DNA of 64,000 bases from Pelodera strongyloides (taxonomy: Eukaryota; Nematoda; Chromadorea; Rhabditida; Rhabditidae), in assembly GCA_036852015.1 (NCBI GenBank), contig JAANDG010000038.1, positions 62,001-126,000 on the forward strand. The letters are read 5' to 3'. Made by a program: the position numbers and the translations under genes. Of the stretch, positions 50,860-63,000 are shown piece after piece; within the stretch, counting starts at the first letter, position 1; each line of letters opens with the position of its first letter. The notes under the pieces are model-generated. The model made no database searches. It saw only the letters and a list, made by a program, of their open reading frames with translations, and was not told the origin of the DNA.

Positions 50860-51783
50860 CTATCAAATAGCAATAGCTACCGTAGCTTACTATTTTAATA
50901 ATCTCGGTACGGTATCTAGTGGATTAATAGATACTATGTGTTATTGTTTTATATTGTAATTAGTAGATTAATTAATTCAGTCTACATTGTCACCCTTGAA
51001 TCTGAACCACTTTAATTGCGCTATGTTGCTAATAGTTAGGCAAAAATCTAAGCTAACTTCTATCACACATTTCCATATCACTAGCTAGTCAGTTTCAATT
51101 ACAAGCTGCCCACCATATTGCCCATATTCTCTGCAGTCACTTACTAATTTATTACGTTTTCATTTAAATATGCTTGATCTCATACTACGCGTGATTTTCA
51201 CTAGATTTCACAATAAACCGTCTCTTCATCTGCCCTAAAACATGCAACTAATTAGAACTTTACCAAGCAACCATGTTTCACAACATTTTACTATTTTCTC
51301 AACCAAAAACCTTGCAAATTACAAATTCGAGCATTCCGAATTAGACAGAAATATCAGTGATCCGTGCCATAAGCAAACAACAACAGAAAAACAACTAATG
51401 GTAAACCAAAGTCATAACTGAGACAGAGGACCGGGGGGAAGCCAAACAAAACAAACTAACAATTCGTAACAATCAAACCAAAAACTTTTCAAATTCGAAA
51501 ATATCAAACTATTGGAAACAAGACAATTTCTCAAATGACAATTCTTACCAAGTCAATTTGGCAATTAACATTAGCCATTTGGCACTCATTTCAAATAATA
51601 CTACTGGTCACTGAATAAAAATTAAATGGTGAAATTGTAAAGTTCTGGCCTAGTCGGATGACCAAACAAACAACCTCACCACTCTTTCTTAAATTCTTAA
51701 ACAAGTTCAAATAAAGGATCACCGATAGACAAGTAATAAGTATCAAGATTCAGAGTTATGAAGAAAACAAGGCACATGGTAAC
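50860..51783. other. convergent intergenic region / 3' UTRs
   Basis: The AT-rich 0.9 kb between the two stop codons has no coding content. The first AATAAA on the plus strand after the Flamingo stop is at 51212-51217. The first AATAAA on the minus strand after the importin stop is at 51148-51153 (TTTATT on the plus strand). If these are used the two mRNAs would overlap tail to tail by roughly 100 nt. Signal use is inferred. Confidence 0.45.
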
Positions 51784-54700
51784 TTAAGCTAGAATTTTAG
51801 CCAACGTCTCCCTCTTTCCGTCGTCGAGATTGGCATTCTGGACACATGCCTGCAAATACACAAATTACTATTCGAGATATTCGGACGGAACAAAACTCCC
51901 AATACGGAATAGGCAAAAGCTTGCAGTGGGACGTACCGACCTACACAATGTATACTCCATTTCGCTCATTTTTAAAATTTGACCTTTAAAATGTGAAGAA
52001 ACGTTTAAAGCAGCACAACGGCCGCTTTTCAAACGTTGATGATAGAGTATTTATGTTACGCTTTTGAGCGCTTTCGCTTGCAAAAGTATCATCCATGTTA
52101 TCGCAGTTTTCCATAGTGGAATTTTACATACAGTAAGAAATTATTCGCGCGAAAGTGTAACATAAATATATTAATGGACAATTGCATTCCTACGCATTTA
52201 TGCAAAGTCAAAGTGAGCTCGCAATTGCTTGGTTTCATTTTCATTTGCATAAGATACATGAAAAAGCAGTTATCCAAGATACGTTTTAAATGCTATGCTT
52301 TAAAGCGAAATACTAGCCCCTTTGGAAATTTGCATATGATAAGCAAATCCTATGTATCCTATGCTAATTTTGTACGATCGAAAACAAGCATCCAATACCT
52401 GGAAGAGGTCTCCATTCTGCTGTAGAGCCTTGACAATATTGACGAGTCGCAATCGAACAGCCTCAGAACCCTCGTACTCGCCTTCAAACGCGTCGTTGTG
52501 GAAAGCATCAATTATCACAGAGAGAACTCGGGACAAGTTGGAGTTGTTCTCACCGAGGGCCTGAAAGTAACGGGTACACGCTTATGCTACACTTCCCTAC
52601 TCAACGCTTCCATTGTAAATAAAGATTTGAGAGAGCGAAACACATTAACTATCAGCATATAAGTCTGAGCATATAGATGATATGGCATTTTTCGCTACAG
52701 CTGAATTCTGACGTATTTATGCAAAGTTGCTCGAATTTAGCTCGATTTTTTTATTCGAATTTATGTTCATTTGCATAAGCCGCAGAATAATGCTGGTGTA
52801 CTCGATGCGTTTAAAAACCGGCCGGTATTTCGCTTTAAGGACAGGGCGCCTTGTGACACATACATTTCAATCAACAATGTTATTATTATACTCACTACTC
52901 ACCAATGGATTATTCGATTCCACCAGGTCAGCCAAATATCCGTAGATGTGCACGGACTCCTCCTTATCGTGGTACGTGGGCAACCAGGACAAAAAGGCGG
53001 GAATCACCTGAAAGAGGCACGATTACTAGGTACATCTAGATTATACATATCTACAAAAGGAAGCTTGCCAGTAAAACGAATGACAGGACAGAGAGTGACG
53101 ATCATGTTGGGATTAGCACATTCATTCAACCATAGACACAAAGTAAATAGTACAGCTAGAAAATTACTGCAATCACCCACTACAGCTAGAAATCATTAGC
53201 TGCGTGTTGCTATTGGCTATTCCAACTCTCATTTTTTGCACACTGAAAAGACGGTTTACAGTTCACATTCAGCTCTTTCAAACAATGAGCTTTTAGCTCA
53301 ACGAGGCAGAACAACAGTTACAAAGTCTTACACTTTGATCAATGGGCACGGCTCCTCCGCAGAATTTCAAAATCTTGGCAACCGCTGCAATCGCGTTCTC
53401 GGTGGCGACAGAATGTTCCTCGGTGGAGCGGGCGGCCTTGTCGGCGATCATCTCAGCAAGATGGGGCAGGACAGAGACACACGTCTGTGCGAACACAGAG
53501 GTACCCTTCACCGCCATTGCGCCTAAAAAACGCTCAAATAAACTATGGCACACGTCATGAAACTGTTCGTGTCCAGGGCAGCCACGTAGCCACCGCAATA
53601 CTTGAAGGAAGAAAGTTCAGTTCATTTAACACGAGAACTATGTAAAAAAAAATCGTAAAGACGTACGGAAATTCAGGTAAGCTGTGTCGACTCAAGAAGG
53701 CATAAGGACGCGCGCCTCATATACTTCGTCAACATTATAAAACAGTATAACAACCGGTTTTGGAAGCGGATTTGGGTTAACTGCATTCTCAATGTATTAT
53801 ATGCAAATCAGTATGTTTAGAATAAAAAAATCGAGCTGAACACGAGGTCACTAAGCAATACACAGAAACCCCGCTGTCCACCATGTTTCAAAATTCGACA
53901 GTTCACTGCTTTAACGCGACAACTACGCAAAAAAAACGTATAGAAGTATGGACAAGAAATGAATTGGGCAAACTGAATTTCAGATCCGCAGCTTCAACTC
54001 AAGTGTTAAAGGCAACTTCAGATAACATTAAAAATGCAAAACGCACCAAATCCATAGGCGGCAGCCTGGCGCACCTCCGGGTACTTGTCCTTGAGTGCGT
54101 GAAGGAACGCCGGCAAGAAATGTTGCTGGAGATGGACAGCTCGCTCGGGCGCAAATTCGATGATGTCGTCGATCATGCAAATTCCCCACTGTCTGTCCAT
54201 GTACTCGCGAGACGGGTCCATCAGGCTGACCATCTGCTCGACGTGCGGCTCAACCACGGGGTAAAATGCATCGCCGAACGTCTAAACAAAACGCGAGTTT
54301 AAATTGTAATTCGTACATAGTCTAGTCATAAGTGGCCCATAGGCCCTAGATACGGCGGTAGGAAGGAAGTTTTCCAGGACATCTACCTCTACGTCCTCTA
54401 CTAATTAATCAGAAGTTTTGAACTTTGAACACTGTATTGATTGAACACTCTTGAGTATGATCATTCAGTACAATCATCACAAAAACAAACAAACTAACTT
54501 ATTAATACAGAAATAGTCCATACTATATGGTATTTACAATTCTGAGAATTACCAGAACAATCAGTATCAGGCATACAGATTTTTTTTACGTTCGGACATA
54601 AACATTGAACCCTGGTAGAACATTTATATATACATACCAAAATGTACAAAAAAAAATCACCTTAAATCCTGAGTGGACAAGGTCTGAGATCCTGCTCACC

Positions 54701-57070
54701 ACCGCGTACTCGTCCTCATCCTCGGCATCAATCTCATTCACGTCCTCGGGGTCGGCATCCTCATCAACCTGAAGAGACAATCGTATAATAACTTTTATTA
54801 TTTTTAGTCTTCGCATTCGCAGCTAGTTGTAAGTTGGTTCCGATTCGTTGAAAATAAAGATATAGAAACTCGGGGTCCAAACATACCCCATTGACACCAG
54901 GCACAATTAGTTTCACGTGCCACTAGAATCGACAACGGCGCAACTAGTCGCAAGTCGCAACTAGTCGCAAGTCGCAACTAGCCGCGAGACTGAGCAAATC
55001 AGCAAATCCAAAATCTCCCTACCTCCTGGGCCTCCTTCTCCTTGAGTCGCTCAAAGTGTCCGTCCAGTCCCTCCTTGATCACCTCTCCAAGTTTACCCAC
55101 TTCCTCAGCGGTGACGCCCTCAGTACCGAGCACCTAATCGAACACAAAATATAGATATAACACACACCAGGAAATGAAACATATTCGAATTCAGGCTTCT
55201 GTATCTGTGTGTAATTAACTACATTAAAATACCACATACAGTCTAGTGCGTACTCCACATACATTTTGAGCTAGGGCTCCGGTTACCAGGTCTATATTGT
55301 TAACAATAAATCAACAATGTGAGACAGAAGTCCCAGAGCCCCTAAGTGAAATAAATAAGAATAAGGAACCAAAGACGAAAAATTCAAACCTCAATGCTCT
55401 CAGCGATCGAGTTGATGAACTCGGCCGACGCCTCAACATCAATCTCAGTGTGGAGGCATTCCAGAAGTTGCGGGAAGAAGAACTGAAGAGCACACATGTG
55501 TAAGTTAAGTTTTAGGTTTAAATCGCACTATGGTTCTTCAAGAATGCATAAAAAATCAATGGTGAAACACTACAAACAATGCCGATCTAACTTCTTTCAA
55601 AATCTACGGTACGAAAACAACTACCTCAGTCAGAACTCAGAATACAGGCGAAACGAAAAAAAAATATGTGAGAACCACAAACAGTCAAAGCGACATAAGG
55701 GTCGAGGTTTTTTGAAAAGTATGTTGCACAACATTCCCATATTATGCAAATAAGCACAAATAATTACATTATTATATTTATTTGCATACAAGATATGGGA
55801 ATACAGTTACAACTTTCAGCACACATTTCAAAACCAGGACGTTATACCGCTTTAAGCTCAACGAATCAAATCCTACCTCCCAAATCTTTCTCATCGCTGG
55901 CACACCGCCGGCGTTCTTCACACTTTCGATCAAGCACGGAATAACCTCGGCGGCAGCCACGCGAACACCCTCGTGGAAAATGAACTTGAGGTTCTTCTGC
56001 ACAATCGGCATCACCTGCTCGACGTACACGGCAAAGTGTTCTGCAAATGAATTATGATGGATGTGCAATATCTAACAACCCACATAATACGTTTCCATTG
56101 AATGCTTACGGTGCCTTTTTTGTCTCACAGTCGTGACAGTGAATATAATGAACAGTTGGATATTTAGCAAAGACCTGTTGGCCATCAGTATATAGAAAAT
56201 GTGTAAACTTGGAGACGATCGCTTACTGTTAGAGGGTCGAAACGTAATCGATATGTTTCACTCAACTAGATAAAGTTGTAAATGCCTCAGGAGATGGTTA
56301 TTGCGTACTTACGCACCGATTCATGCCCATACGAGTGCATACAAATACCAAAATAATCTTGCGAGCACGAACAGCTGCACTTTTCTGCATAGTACATCAC
56401 TTTTTTTACGACTTTATTAGTTGAAACCCCTCACCTTTCAGCTCCCTAGCGTAGCAAACGAGCATCTCGCAAGCGGTCGCCTTCTCCTCGATTCCAGGAG
56501 TCCACGAGGGGTCCTCCTCGACCTCGTCATCTAAAAAACAACATTAATATTATATTACACGACGATCATCTCACATGCTAAAAAATGCTACAAATTTACA
56601 AAATTAGACAAGCAAAGCAATTTGTAACCAACCAACCTCCGCATTTCAATAGTTAAAACTCAAAGAATATACAGGTGGCAAATAAGTTGCCAAACACAAC
56701 ATTACCTAGCACTACTTCAGGGCATAAACCTCGTCAGGAAATCCTAGTGTTCTGTCTATTTACTAGAAGTTCTTAATATATTTCTGGTTGCACTCCGTTT
56801 GGCATGCTTAACATTCTAGTGGTATGTGGTATGGGAGCCAGCTCAATACCACCTTCCAAACTTACGCAATATGCTAATTTGGAGGGTGGTTTCGTCGGTC
56901 AGTTCGTCAACGGTATTATGCCCGTATTACAGTGAAACTCAAAAAGTCAAAATACAATACATAAGAATAGACCTACCATCAACCACTTGCACATCCGGGT
57001 TGTATTCCATTGCACGGATGATCGACGGCATTACCATAGGAAGGTAGGGAGCTAAGAGTGGGCCAAGGAC
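51784..57070 (-). CDS. imb-3: importin-5 C-terminal part (eleven exons)
   Basis: Exons from 57070 down to the stop at 51784 encode the C-terminal HEAT repeats. The exon at 54768-54661 carries a very acidic segment ([20 protein letters not shown]), corresponding to the acidic loop seen in this family before the DRQW repeat. The last 22 codons form their own exon and end [11 protein letters not shown] family 3 half-element lies right beside the penultimate exon's donor at 52398. Confidence 0.93.
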
Positions 57071-60000
57071 CTGAAATAAGGAACTATAAACTACAAAGCT
57101 CCCTCCTTGTAATATAGCCGAAGCATCAAGTCAGCACCGAACTCCAACTCAGCCGCTCAGCATCGTACACTTCGCGCTGCAAGTGGTGTACAGAATACCC
57201 TATGAAACGTGGTTTGTGAAGCTTCTGTGGCACAAATTGCTTACTATGACAGCAGTTTTCGCGGAAATGCACTTCAACAACCACATGTCATACCACTTTA
57301 ATTGTAGAATCCGTTACCTTGCAGATTCTCGTCCACGACGAGATCATGTAAGAACATTGCGGGTCGTCGGGCGATAGGTTCGGCATCACATCGGACAGCA
57401 TTCCCATAATTTCGATGGCGTCGGAAGCAAACTTCTCTCGGCCCACAGCCAATCCGATGAGTGAGATGCACTCGATTGTCTTGCCACGTAGAAGCTGAAC
57501 AAGAAAGTCATTATCTTATTATATAAAGTTGGGAGCTTTGTTTGTGTGTTTGAGTGTACGTTTGGATGATGTGCGTTACGCTCAGGTTGGAGGATTGGTT
57601 CAGTAGTTCACGTTCCCGTGCACTGAGCCATCTCACTTCCCGAGCGCCCCTCTCACAAACGTCCAAAAAAGGCTGCATATGTGGAATATGTGTGGTGTAT
57701 CGTTCGGGCGCGGTGCCGTGCGCTCATTTTAGGAAACAAAGAACACTCACAACTCAAAGAACTACCAAATCACAATCCTTGACAACTTTTTATGAAATAC
57801 TTTTTTGTAATCACTTCGTAATCTAATTTTTCATTTACTCATTTTACAAAGATTTAGTCGACATATTTTGCAACAAAGCATTGAGTAATTCTCTGCACAT
57901 TTCCCTTATTTCCCGTGAAACGAGCGTCCAATCTTGAGCGATGTTTCGGTCGAACGAAAGAATATTCAACAGAACTTCTTAATTTCGCGTAGTTTTTGCT
58001 TTAGTATGGATAATACACGGTATCACCTGTAACGTTCGACGACATTCTTTAGTTTAATACAGTTAAGGAAAAGATCTGTGACAATTTTTTTAGGATTTGG
58101 GATTTTTTCTGCTTTATAGAGTCTAACGATTTGCAGACAGTTTAGGAGGAATACGTTCACCAGTTATATAAACGGCACACTAAAACTATGTTCGATCCCA
58201 TGTTTAACATTCGTATAGGTTTCAATCACTTATTCCGCTTCTTTTAGGCTTTGGCAAATTTTTTTTTAGGTTATAGACTTATAGAGTCCAGCAAGTTGCA
58301 GACAATTTAGGAGAAATATAGTCAACAGAAACTAAGTTCTACCCCCGTGTTTGATATTGGTGTAGGTTTCAAAGGAAAATAACAAAAGTGAACTATTCCT
58401 TCGACAAATGTTTGGCTTCTAACTTATTAGCCCAGCGAAACATTGGACGTATCATCCAGGCATTATTCCTTTTTTTGAAATGTTTTCGTTATTGTAGAGT
58501 CCAGCAAGTTGCAGACAATTTAGGAGGAATATAGTCAACAGAAACTAAGTTCTAACCCGTGTTCAATATTGGTATGGGTTTCAAAAGGAAAAATGAGAGA
58601 CTGGAGACTCTTTATATAGAAATGTTTCTTTCTAACTTATATAGCCCAGCGAAACATTGCGGTGTATCAGCCACGCGATATTAAGCTGCTTTTAGGATTT
58701 GGAATTTATCGATATTATAGAGTCCAGCAAGTTGCAGACAATTTAGGAGTAATATAGTCAACAGAAACTAAGTTCTAACCCGTGTTTAATATTGCGAAAC
58801 ATTGCGGCGTATCAGCCACGCGATATTAAGCTGCTTTTAGTGGGCTTCGGCAATTTTTTCGGTCCTAGAGTAGAACAAGTTGCAGACAATTTAGGAGGAA
58901 TACAGTCGACAGAAACTAAGATCTATCCCCGTGTTTGATATCGGTGTAGGTTTCAAAAGGAAAAATAACAAAGATGAAAACCATTTCCTTTATGTAAATG
59001 TTTGCTTCTAACTTATATATCCCAGCGAAACGTTGCGGAGTATCAGCCACGCGCTTATGCCGCTGCTTTTCGGTTTTGGAAATTTTTTGGACGCTATATT
59101 AGTCCAACGATTTAGAGGCAATTTTGGAGGAATATAGTCAACGTCATGGCTGACCTTTCGCTGGCGTGCGGTCATTTAAGTCAAAAAGCACGCGTGCAGT
59201 CCTCCATGCGGCACGCGTGCTTTTTTCGGTAGCGGACGGTCTGGTCACGCGTGCCGCATTTTCGCACTAACCGTGCATCTTGCACTTTTGGGAAAATGCA
59301 CGCTCTCATGTTTTTACGTTTTTTTCTACGAATTGCTGTTTTCTTACGTTTCTCTCCGTTTGCTGGTTTAATTTGCTTATTTATTGTTGTACTAATGCTT
59401 TGTGAAGCAGGTACGACGAATATAAGGTGACAGCGAGCGGCAGTGGTGACAACAACGAAAAATGGACGATGGAAGAAGAAAGTAGCAGTAAGTGTGTTTT
59501 ATGTACAGTTTACGAAGCTTATGCTTGGTTTTTTTGGGTGATTGTTGCTAATATTGCCCATGACATTGAGTTATTTAGGTGTGCAGTTTCTATTGCATTT
59601 TAGTTATGAACACGACTCTCTAATTAGAACTACACTACCGGTTTTCAGCAAGTTTTTTAGGCTGTTAAACGCCTCGGAACACTCAACTTCCTGGTCTATT
59701 TGTGAGAATTATTGGATGTTCGTGTTTCGTAAGTTATTTTCTTGTTGGGCTTATGAAAATTTTGGTCAATTGAAGTTGTTTAATATGTGGATGTCGTATG
59801 ACTGCCTGTTCATTTCTATTCATGTTAGTTAACAACCAAACCAAAGTAGGGTGTCTTTCTTGACAAAAACCGAACATTTTTTATATTTTCCTTTTCAGAA
59901 CTTCGACTTGATCCACTCGACTAGTTCCACTCCGATGCCCCAACTTTCCTCGTTCACTGCCAGGTACATCTTTTTTATTTATTTTCCTCAATTGCAGTAG

Positions 60001-63000
60001 TGTGCAGTAGTGTCCTTAAAGGGAGGGGCCCATGAAAATAAAGTTTTCCTCAATTTACTTGCACAGATTGTCCGGAATTTCAGAAATATTACTGTGAAAA
60101 CCGCATTGTTTGAAGCCTGGAACTCACAGAGTTATTCTCCGGCAAACAGTTCGGCCAGGTACCGGTGTCAAGTTCATTTTTCGCGCTTTTAGGGCATTCC
60201 TGCGTTGGAAAAGCCTCTTTATAATTGTAGTAATGATCTATATTCGTTTGAACATTATTACGTTAAAAAGAATGCAAGTGCACGGATATAAACCGTAAAA
60301 ACTAATTTTTGTGTTGCTGACTACGGTACCTGGTCGAACTGTTTAGCATAGAATATCTCTGCGAGTTCTAGATGCAAATCTATGCGGTTTTCACAGTAAT
60401 ATTTCTGAGATACCGGACATTGTGCGTAAGTAAATTGAAGAAATTCTTTTTCTCGTGGGCCTCTCCCTTTAATTGGCGTGAAAAGCGTCGTGTTTTGCCG
60501 CCGTAGATATCGCTCAGTAATAGTGTATTTATATTTAGTTCGCTCATGTTCTTTTCTTCCGCTCTTCATCACGTTACGAAACGAACGATGTTCTGCACTT
60601 GATTGATGGGAAGCAGGATCCAGTGGATCAGTATGATATGGGTAAGAATATATATATTTTTTGGACTATTAAAGCAACATACCATTGTACACTTTGTACC
60701 GTATAGCATGTGCATTAATGTGAAACTAGTGATAAATAATGTATCGTTTTGGTATTAGCATACGACACTCCCTCGATTTTTTTTCGAAACAAAAACGGTC
60801 TTGGCCATAATGTGGTATCTTGCGTCCAATACCAATGCCATGTGCTCTGTATAAATCAGGTAATAATAATTCGCATGCATTTTATGGATTGAACAGAAAT
60901 GTGGAAGTGTTATTTTCAGATGTGCGGAGACCATGGGGATTTCAAGACCATATCACAAAGTAATCCACAACCAGAAGAGAGGAAAATGTCGTCATATGAC
61001 TGAATATAACTCAACTTAATCACGTGTTTATTGTTTTTCCTTGCTTTCGTAGCTTAGCCATAACTGCCTTATTGTTGTGTTATAGGAGTAGCTCCCTTCC
61101 GAACTGATGAGTATATTAAGTTTCACAATTGACATTGTTTCTTGCTCTTTTGTATGTCTTTTTTAAGTGTGCGCGAATAAATATATTGGTGTATTATTGT
61201 TGTATTGGTGTGAATTGCGTTGTTTTATTATTGTTGTAGTGCCTTATTTATTGCTATGTTTATATGTAGGAAGGAGGGGGTTCCTGTGCAAATATTAATT
61301 TTCCGCACGTTTACGGCACTGTGCATAAATGGCTGCCGCACGCGTGACCGTGACTGTCCTGGTCACGCATGCAGTCCGTCGGACTGCACGCCAGCGGATT
61401 GGATGCCGCACGCGTGCTTCATAAATGACTGCACGCCAGCGAAGCGTGACCTGAGGTCCTAAAACGGGCGAACCAAAACTAAGTTCTATCCCCAGGAAAC
61501 TATTCTTGCGAGAAATAGTTGCTTCTACTTATAGATATAGCCCAGTGAAACATAGCCACCATCAGCGAATATTGGAAAGACGCCTCAGGCGGCGGTAGCC
61601 GACTGGTAATTATAATAATAGATAATCACTTGGTACAAAATACTATTGCATGAATTGAATCATGTTCATTATTAATAAAGACAAATAAAGAACACATCCG
61701 GGGAAAAGTGCAGCTTGAGATCCTAAGAGAGTGGAGTAGTTCGATGCGTCAATGGCCCCCTTATCAATAAATACATAGAGTCCCGAAACTTTAAAAAAAA
61801 CTACCAAATCAATACCCAGTACCGTATTAATAATACATTAAACACTTTGAATCTACAAAGTATCTTAAAGGAAGGCAGTCACTTCAAAATCAACTTTTTT
61901 ATTCGATTTTTATTAGATGCAAACAGATTTATAAAACAATATGCAGCCCATAAAAATCCACATAAAATGGAACTCAGGGAGAGAAATCAATGAGGATGAG
62001 TTTTGATAAATGACCGACGCCGGTGCATATATGCAATTGTCAGGGGTACTTGGAGAGTGAACAGCCTGCAGTGTTACACCTGGCGCGTGGTTTATCACTG
62101 CAGGGTATTTATTATGAAACTCTATACGGGCAATTATAAACTACGGTATATAAGTAAAAGTCATAAACAGGGATTTCTCTCCCTGAGTCCGTTTTGCCGT
62201 ACTTTGGCGCTGGAATCGTCGTTTTCTTCACATACTTGAACAATTAATGAAAAGCGAATAAAAAATACGAATTTGTAGTGACTGCGATCCTTTAAGTCCT
62301 ACCAAACAACTTACTCTAAACTCTTCTCCAACTGCGTTTTGCAGAATGTACTTGAGTGGGGCAATCAGTCGGTCGTAGTACTGGATAAAGTGTTCTTGGG
62401 CTGCGTCGGCTACAGACGCGATGGTGGTAATCACCTGAAAATCGAATTACTTACAGGTGATGGACCGCTTGATATCTTAATCTTATTCTAATTAAATGAC
62501 TTGCTATAATAGTTACTGTCAAACGAATTGGTATGAAAACATGAGCAATCCATTCGAATCCTAGCCACAACGGTAATTTATTCTCTAGATTCATAGTGTT
62601 TATTTATCCTGATGGGGCTTCCAAGTATGGTGAAAATTTACAGTATTTTGGAACTACAGGATAATATTTTTTTCACATTCTACGCGTTTCGTGTAGAAAT
62701 ACGGTAGTATTGAGAATTGAGATAACCACACCGAATTTTTGGGATACTTGGAAACCCCATAATTCTATAGATTCACTTTACTCATGACGTATGCCGAACT
62801 CGAACAATTGATACGTATGCTGCACTAAACAAATCAACCCTTGAGTGTCAAACGAAAAGGATTTGTTGGTAATTATTAACTAACTGTAATTGAACTGAAC
62901 TAAATACTAAAAGATAATACCTGTTCCAGAACCAGCTTGCGACCCTTCTCCAACATCTGCTTGAAGGTGTTCTCAAGGACTTGCTCCAGTGCCTGAACAT

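Larger units (their letters stand above)
59144..61470. mobile_element. nested 2.3-kb TIR transposon with ACGCGT-rich ends
   Basis: The left end (TTTCGCTGGCGTGCGGTCAT near 59156) and the right end (ATGACTGCACGCCAGCGAAG near 61426-61445) are inverted copies, extending to GCACGCGTGC on both sides for about 45 bp. GCACGCGTG palindromes are repeated inside both ends (59189, 59211, 59236; 61337, 61412). It interrupts the minisatellite phrase ATAGTCAACAGAAACTAAG, with AAC on both sides as a possible 3-bp target duplication. It contains the gene exons at 59411-61003 and a TTAA foldback. Superfamily cannot be decided from ends alone. Confidence 0.65.
57513..61608 (-). mobile_element. outer 4.1-kb element, relative of copies A and B, in importin intron
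   Basis: Read on the minus strand the segment begins ACCAGTCGGCTACCGCC (near 61608) followed by GCCTGAGGCGTC, and ends ACTTTATATAATAAGAT (57513). These are the same two end motifs as at 28901-29143 and 40034-40265. The ends are not inverted copies of each other. The interior holds a minisatellite and a nested transposon. Without the nested part the element is about 1.8 kb with no recognisable protein. It stops 18 nt from the acceptor of the 57494-57318 exon and lies in the sense direction of the importin gene. Element class is unknown; Helitron-like end behaviour is possible but the CTRR end was not seen. Confidence 0.5.

Noticed and set aside
59411..59963. Joining these two exon-like segments to the 60539-61003 exons as one complete gene
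   Set aside because: The phases do not fit (1 to 0, then 2 to 0), so the upstream part of the gene is left open.
60321..60572. Minus-strand open frame of 83 codons containing a Cys/Tyr-rich segment
   Set aside because: It lies over the right arm of the TTAA foldback at 60016-60472; the left arm carries the same text with a stop, and no splice-consistent neighbours exist on the minus strand.
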